Positions 42,333 to 46,140 of a stretch of DNA of 46,140 nt are shown here, piece after piece. The notes below the pieces were generated by a model. That model was not told the DNA's origin, made no database searches, and saw only the letters and a list, made by a program, of their open reading frames with translations. The stretch is from Beijerinckiaceae bacterium (GTDB taxonomy: Bacteria > Pseudomonadota > Alphaproteobacteria > Rhizobiales > Beijerinckiaceae): positions 1-46,140 of the forward strand of contig JALOTF010000046.1 of NCBI GenBank assembly GCA_025458025.1, given 5' to 3'. Made by a program: the position numbers and the translations under genes. Every line of letters begins with the position of its first letter. Position 1 is the stretch's first letter.

Positions 42333-42650
42333 TCACTCGCGGCAGGAAATCAGGAAGCTGTCGACCGGCTTCTGCGCAGTGCCCGCCGTGCCGGTGATCT
42401 CGTCCGGCGCGAGCTTGCGATAGGCGAGGGCGGCCTTGAAGCCCTTCGATTCGCACCAGGCATTCGCGACGATGCGGCCGCAATCCCCGCCGGTCGCGAG
42501 GCAATCCTGCGTGCCGTAGCCATCCGAGCCTGCGACCACGAAATCGCGCGGTTTCGGACGGGCCTCGGACTCGCTGCCCGAACCGGCCGCGATGGCTCCG
42601 GCGACCGCCGCCATGGCGAGGCAGGCGAAAACGCTTAAACGCTTGCGCAT
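42333..42650 (-). CDS. Small exported protein with four cysteines
   Basis: This 105-residue protein has a signal peptide (MRKRLSVFACLAMAAVAGAIAA). A Ser/Glu/Pro-rich linker is followed by a compact domain with the cysteines in TQDCLATGGDCGRIVANAWCESKGF and FLISC. The GYGTQDCL...VANAWC pattern is shared with unnamed proteins of Hyphomicrobiales as I recall, but no function is known. GGAAGG precedes the ATG. Monocistronic, with its own terminator. Confidence 0.78.
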   Translation of the reverse strand: MRKRLSVFACLAMAAVAGAIAAGSGSESEARPKPRDFVVAGSDGYGTQDCLATGGDCGRIVANAWCESKGFKAALAYRKLAPDEITGTAGTAQKPVDSFLISCRE

Positions 42651-43021
42651 GTTCTGTCCTTCCCGGAAGAGCGATACAACCTGAGATAGACAGATTGACT
42701 CCGAATGCGTTGAGGTTCCGTTAACGGATATGTCGTGGGCGCGAAAAGCGGATCACGATCATGGGAGACTTGCGCTTGCTGCATTGCAGCAAGAATGTGC
42801 CGGGCATGCCGTGCCATTCCCCGGCTTGACCGGAAACCGGGTTTGGGGCATTAACCTCGGCATGAAACGGGTTTCGATCGCGATTTCGGCGATTATTTGT
42901 GGCTAGTGCCCTCGGCGCTGGCCTCGTCTCGTTTACCTCCTCCACCTAAGGTTCACGAACAGAAAGCCAGCGCCGGCGGCGCCTGCTTTGGGTTGGCCTG
43001 TGGCTGGCCGGGTGAGGGGAC
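42651..43021 (+). promoter_or_regulatory. 371-bp intergenic region and leader upstream of cysS
   Basis: No convincing gene is seen here. On the plus strand a sigma70-like promoter is possible: TTGACC at 42826-42831, a 17-bp gap, then CATTAA at 42849-42854. A perfect 8-bp hairpin, CTTGCTGC / GCAGCAAG, lies at 42775-42793. CGGCGCTGGC (42913-42922) is exactly complementary to GCCAGCGCCG (42966-42975), which would close a loop holding CCTCC sequences. The transcript would have a leader of about 150 nt before cysS. The minus-strand half must hold the promoter for 42333-42650. Confidence 0.4.
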
Positions 43022-44521
43022 ATGACGGCTCAATTGCGGCTCTACAACACGCTGACGCGGAAGAAGGAACTCTTCACGCCGCTCGATCCCTCACGCGTGC
43101 GGATGTATGTCTGCGGACCCACGGTCTATGATTTTGCCCATATCGGCAATGCGCGGCCGGTGATTATTTTTGACGTGCTGTTCCGCCTGCTGCGGCACAT
43201 CTATGGCGCGGGAAACGTCATCTACACCCGGAACATCACGGATGTGGACGACAAGATCAACGAACGCGCCGCGCGCGATTACCCCGATCTTCCGCTGAAC
43301 GAGGCCATCCGCAAGGTCACGGAGGGCACGAACGCGCAGTTTCAGGCGGATGTCGCGGCGTTGGGCTGCCTGGAGCCGACGCATCAGCCGCGCGCCACCG
43401 CGCATATCCAGGGCATGCTGGATGTCACCCAGCGGCTGCTCGACAAGGGCTTCGCCTATGTCGCGGAAGGCGCGGAGGGCAAGGAAGTGCTGTTCGCCGT
43501 CACGGCCATGCCGCGCTATGGCCAGCTCTCAAACCGCAAGCTGGAGGAGCAGGAAGCTGGCGCGCGCGTGGCGGTGGAGGCGCACAAGCGCAATCCGGGC
43601 GATTTCGTGCTCTGGAAGCAATCCTCGGCGGATCAGCCGGGCTGGGAGGCGAGTTTCCGCGTTTCAGGCGGAACGGTTTCCATTTTCGGCCGCCCCGGCT
43701 GGCATATCGAGTGCTCGGCGATGTCGATGGCGACCCTGCTGGAGCCCTTCGGCGGCGGCCTCGCTTGCGATGACCCCGTTAAGAACACCTTCGATATCCA
43801 TGGTGGCGGCATCGACCTCGTGTTCCCGCATCACGAGAACGAGATTGCGCAATCCTGCTGCGCCTTCGGATCTGAGAAAATGGCGCAGATCTGGATGCAT
43901 AACGGGTTTTTGCAGGTCGAAGGGCGGAAGATGTCGAAATCGCTCGGCAACTTCCGCACCATCCGCGAGGTGCTGGCCGATTGGCCGGGCGAAGTGGTGC
44001 GCTTCACGATGCTAAAGACTCATTATCGCCAGCCAATCGACTGGACCCTAAAGAGCTTGGAGGAGAGCTTTCGTGTATTGCGGCGACTTGCGACACACAC
44101 AGAAGCTGTGAAAAAATCTGAGCTTCACCGGGATTTTGACGAACAGAAGCCTTTGCTTGGAAACTATCTTCTGGATGTTCTTCCACCGCTTCTCGATGAT
44201 CTGAATACGCCGTTGGCAATTTCTCGTTTGAGCGCAGCCATGCAGGGTGGTCAAAGTCTAGGACCAAACTCTCTTGCAGCTTCACTGAAGTTGCTTGGAC
44301 TTGAGGCGCTTGTCGGCCAGCAATGGCCAGAACCCTCATTGCAAGGTGTTGATGAAGTTCAAATCAACGCCTTCATCTCCCTCCGCCTCGCCGCCCGCGC
44401 GGCCAAGAACTGGGCGGAATCCGATCGCATCCGCGATGAACTCGCGAGCATGGGCATTCAATTGAAAGATGGCAAGGATACGGATGGCAATCCGATCACC
44501 ACCTGGGAGGTGAAGCGATGA
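43022..44521 (+). CDS. cysS: Cysteine--tRNA ligase
   Basis: This 499-residue class I synthetase charges tRNA-Cys. The N-terminal motif is [17 protein letters not shown] (zinc cysteine near residue 30 and HIGH-type HIGN). Other zinc ligands are the cysteine in [12 protein letters not shown] and the His/Glu of [20 protein letters not shown] lies near 303. The DALR and C-terminal domains are present. The 3' third (about 44011-44370) is much richer in A+T and uses codons rare in its neighbours, suggesting a recombinant segment. The stop overlaps the start of cimA (ATGA). GAGGGG lies before the ATG. Confidence 0.97.
   Translation: MTAQLRLYNTLTRKKELFTPLDPSRVRMYVCGPTVYDFAHIGNARPVIIFDVLFRLLRHIYGAGNVIYTRNITDVDDKINERAARDYPDLPLNEAIRKVTEGTNAQFQADVAALGCLEPTHQPRATAHIQGMLDVTQRLLDKGFAYVAEGAEGKEVLFAVTAMPRYGQLSNRKLEEQEAGARVAVEAHKRNPGDFVLWKQSSADQPGWEASFRVSGGTVSIFGRPGWHIECSAMSMATLLEPFGGGLACDDPVKNTFDIHGGGIDLVFPHHENEIAQSCCAFGSEKMAQIWMHNGFLQVEGRKMSKSLGNFRTIREVLADWPGEVVRFTMLKTHYRQPIDWTLKSLEESFRVLRRLATHTEAVKKSELHRDFDEQKPLLGNYLLDVLPPLLDDLNTPLAISRLSAAMQGGQSLGPNSLAASLKLLGLEALVGQQWPEPSLQGVDEVQINAFISLRLAARAAKNWAESDRIRDELASMGIQLKDGKDTDGNPITTWEVKR
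44011..44370 (+). other. AT-richer mosaic segment within cysS
   Basis: Counting bases in 44041-44340 gives 151 G+C of 300 (50 percent), against 38 of 60 (63 percent) in 43921-43980. Codons such as CTA, ACA, TCT, GGA, CCA and AAA cluster here and are rare on both sides. The frame and the protein motif order are intact. The borders appear sharp, near ATGCTAAAG and near GTTCAAATC. Confidence 0.7.
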
Positions 44522-46128
44522 CTCGCGAACGCCTCTACCTCTTCGACACCACGTTGCGCGATGGCGCGCAGACCACAGGCGTGGATTTCTCGCTCGCCGA
44601 CAAGCGCAAGATCGCCGAGATGCTGGACAAGCTCGGCATTGATTACATCGAGGGCGGCTATCCCGGCGCGAATCCGGTCGATACGAAGTTTTTCGAAAAG
44701 CCCCCGCAAACGCGCGCCACCTTCACTGCCTTCGGGATGACCAAGCGCGCGGGCATTTCCGCCTCGAATGATCCCGGTTTGCAGGCGCTGGTGCAGGCCG
44801 GTGGCAAGGCGATCTGCTTTGTCGCCAAATCGTGGGATTACCACGTTGAATTCGCGTTGGGCTGCACGCTCGCGGAAAACCTCGAAGGGCTGGCCGACAG
44901 CGTGAAGGCCGCCATCGCCGCGAACAAGGAAGCGATGGTCGATTGCGAGCATTTCTTCGATGGCTTCAAGGCCAACCGCGCCTATGCGCTGGATTGCGTG
45001 AAGACCGCGCATGATGCCGGCGCGAGCTGGGTTGTGCTCTGCGACACCAATGGCGGCACGCTGCCGCATGAGGTCGAGGCCATCGTGGGCGAAGTCGTGA
45101 AGGCTGTGCCGGGCGTGCGGCTCGGCATCCACGCCCATGATGATACCGGGCAGGCCGTCGCGAACAGCCTCGCGGCGGTGAGGGCAGGGGCCCGGCAGAT
45201 CCAGGGCACGCTGAACGGCCTCGGCGAGCGCTGCGGCAATGCCAATCTCTGTACGCTCATTCCCACGCTGAAGCTGAAGGCGGATTTCGCGGAAAAGTTC
45301 GAGATCGGCGTGACGGATGCCGCTTTGGCCACGCTGTCCGCCGTTTCCCGTGGCTTCGATGAGCTGCTGAACCGCGTGCCGAACCGGCAGGCGCCTTATG
45401 TCGGCGCTTCCGCTTTCGCGACCAAAGCCGGTATCCATGCCTCCGCGCTCATCAAGGACCCCAAGACCTACGAGCATGTCGAGCCCGAAAAGCTGGGGAA
45501 TCGCCGTCTCGTGCTGGTTTCGACTCAGGCCGGGCGCTCGAATGTGCTGGCGGAACTGGATCGCCTGGGCGTGGCCGTGGCGAAGGATGATCCGCGCGTT
45601 AGCCGCATTCTCGATGAGGTGAAGGAGCGCGAGGCGCTGGGCTATTCCTATGAGGGGGCGGATGCGAGTTTCTATGTGCTCGCGCAGCGCTTGCTCGGCC
45701 GCGTGCCGGAGTTTTTCAAGGTCGAGCGCTTCAAGGTGAATGTGGAGCGTCGCTACAACGCCAAGGGCGACCTGATGACCTTCTCCGAGGCCATCGTGAA
45801 GGTGCGAATCGGCGAGACGACCCGTATCTCGGCGGCGGAAGGTGATGGCCCGGTCAACGCCCTCGACAAGGCCCTGCGGAAAGATCTCGGGCGTTACCAG
45901 AGCCACATCAAGGGTTTGAAGCTGACGGACTTCAAGGTCCGTATCTTCCAAGGCGGCACGGATGCCGTGACCCGCGTGCTGATCGATTCGACCGATGAAA
46001 CCGGCGAAAGCTGGACCACCGTGGGTGTCAGCGCGAACATCATCGACGCCTCGTTCCAGGCGCTGACGGATTCGGTGATCTACAAGCTCTTGCGCATGCA
46101 CATGGCCGGCGCCCTGCCGGCGGAATGA
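44518..46128 (+). CDS. cimA: (R)-citramalate synthase
   Basis: This 536-residue enzyme of the DRE-TIM/LeuA family condenses acetyl-CoA and pyruvate to citramalate for isoleucine synthesis. The N-terminal motif is [18 protein letters not shown], with the catalytic Arg-Asp pair. Metal and base residues lie in [18 protein letters not shown] and [15 protein letters not shown]. The C-terminal 130 residues form the LeuA-type regulatory domain ([22 protein letters not shown]), where isoleucine may inhibit. The length and the [13 protein letters not shown] segment fit CimA rather than 2-isopropylmalate synthase. It overlaps cysS by four bases. A sequence starting AAAAAGGGGCC follows the stop and runs off the window; it may be half of a terminator. 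Confidence 0.93.
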   Translation: MTRERLYLFDTTLRDGAQTTGVDFSLADKRKIAEMLDKLGIDYIEGGYPGANPVDTKFFEKPPQTRATFTAFGMTKRAGISASNDPGLQALVQAGGKAICFVAKSWDYHVEFALGCTLAENLEGLADSVKAAIAANKEAMVDCEHFFDGFKANRAYALDCVKTAHDAGASWVVLCDTNGGTLPHEVEAIVGEVVKAVPGVRLGIHAHDDTGQAVANSLAAVRAGARQIQGTLNGLGERCGNANLCTLIPTLKLKADFAEKFEIGVTDAALATLSAVSRGFDELLNRVPNRQAPYVGASAFATKAGIHASALIKDPKTYEHVEPEKLGNRRLVLVSTQAGRSNVLAELDRLGVAVAKDDPRVSRILDEVKEREALGYSYEGADASFYVLAQRLLGRVPEFFKVERFKVNVERRYNAKGDLMTFSEAIVKVRIGETTRISAAEGDGPVNALDKALRKDLGRYQSHIKGLKLTDFKVRIFQGGTDAVTRVLIDSTDETGESWTTVGVSANIIDASFQALTDSVIYKLLRMHMAGALPAE

Positions 46129-46140
46129 AAAAGGGGCCGA

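Noticed and set aside
42721-42945. A 74-codon minus-strand frame in the intergenic region before cysS
   Set aside because: No Shine-Dalgarno site, no signal peptide and no recognisable motif; the region reads better as promoters and a leader.
44458-46101. An open frame of 547 codons opposite cimA
   Set aside because: Low-complexity Arg/His/Leu-rich translation, with citramalate synthase clearly encoded on the plus strand.

Overview
The window is a gene-dense, GC-rich stretch of a proteobacterial chromosome. It looks alphaproteobacterial, most likely Hyphomicrobiales (Rhizobiales). The reasons are TakP-like TRAP binding proteins, DUF2865, DUF2783, DUF2059 and DUF971 proteins, a short MBL protein next to a flavin hydroxylase, a class II DAHP synthase, and palindromic repeats like those scattered through rhizobial genomes. 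I saw no phage, insertion sequence, plasmid function, CRISPR array or rRNA. Genus-level assignment is not possible from this reading.

Layout. 1-6.4 kb: end of a proline-rich protein; a minus-strand polar amino acid ABC operon (binding protein, two permeases, then a 3-hydroxyisobutyrate-type dehydrogenase, no ATPase); mrp; a TakP-like TRAP binding protein. 6.5-10.7 kb: an AAC(3)-I-like acetyltransferase, the TRAP membrane pair dctQM, an EamA transporter. 10.8-15.2 kb: a soluble MCP-PilZ receptor, moaA, a DUF971 protein, an L,D-transpeptidase, tRNA-Val(CAC). 15.3-22.6 kb: pbpC and an alpha-2-macroglobulin gene, the usual pair for peptidoglycan repair and periplasmic protease trapping; the macroglobulin gene is broken near its 5' end. 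22.7-31.1 kb: a peptidoglycan-binding-type exported protein, a phosphoglycolate phosphatase-like protein, small exported proteins, glutathione reductase, class II DAHP synthase, an outer-membrane beta-barrel. 31.3-35.6 kb: nadE, gltX, a DUF2865 protein. 35.8-41.7 kb: an apparent aromatic/organic acid catabolic cluster (MarR regulator, second TakP-like protein, FAH-family hydrolase, MBL protein, flavin hydroxylase, DUF2783). 41.8-46.1 kb: creA, a small exported protein, cysS and cimA.

The most interesting signal is a family of about 44-bp palindromic elements. Two are intergenic (26005-26047 and 38912-38955), and a related inner hairpin lies at 12622-12649. A third full copy sits in frame inside gltX (33734-33777), where it appears to add about 20 residues just before the KMSK-type loop. 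The arm tips differ between copies but stay complementary, so the fold is conserved. This recalls the Rickettsia palindromic elements that insert into protein genes. A second signal is a sharply AT-richer block of about 360 bp inside cysS (about 44011-44370), which looks like a recombinant segment. A third is a frame-disrupting deletion in the alpha-2-macroglobulin gene.

All family assignments come from recognising motifs by eye; no database search was run. Start codons were chosen from Shine-Dalgarno spacing and signal peptide position, and alternatives are noted where they matter.
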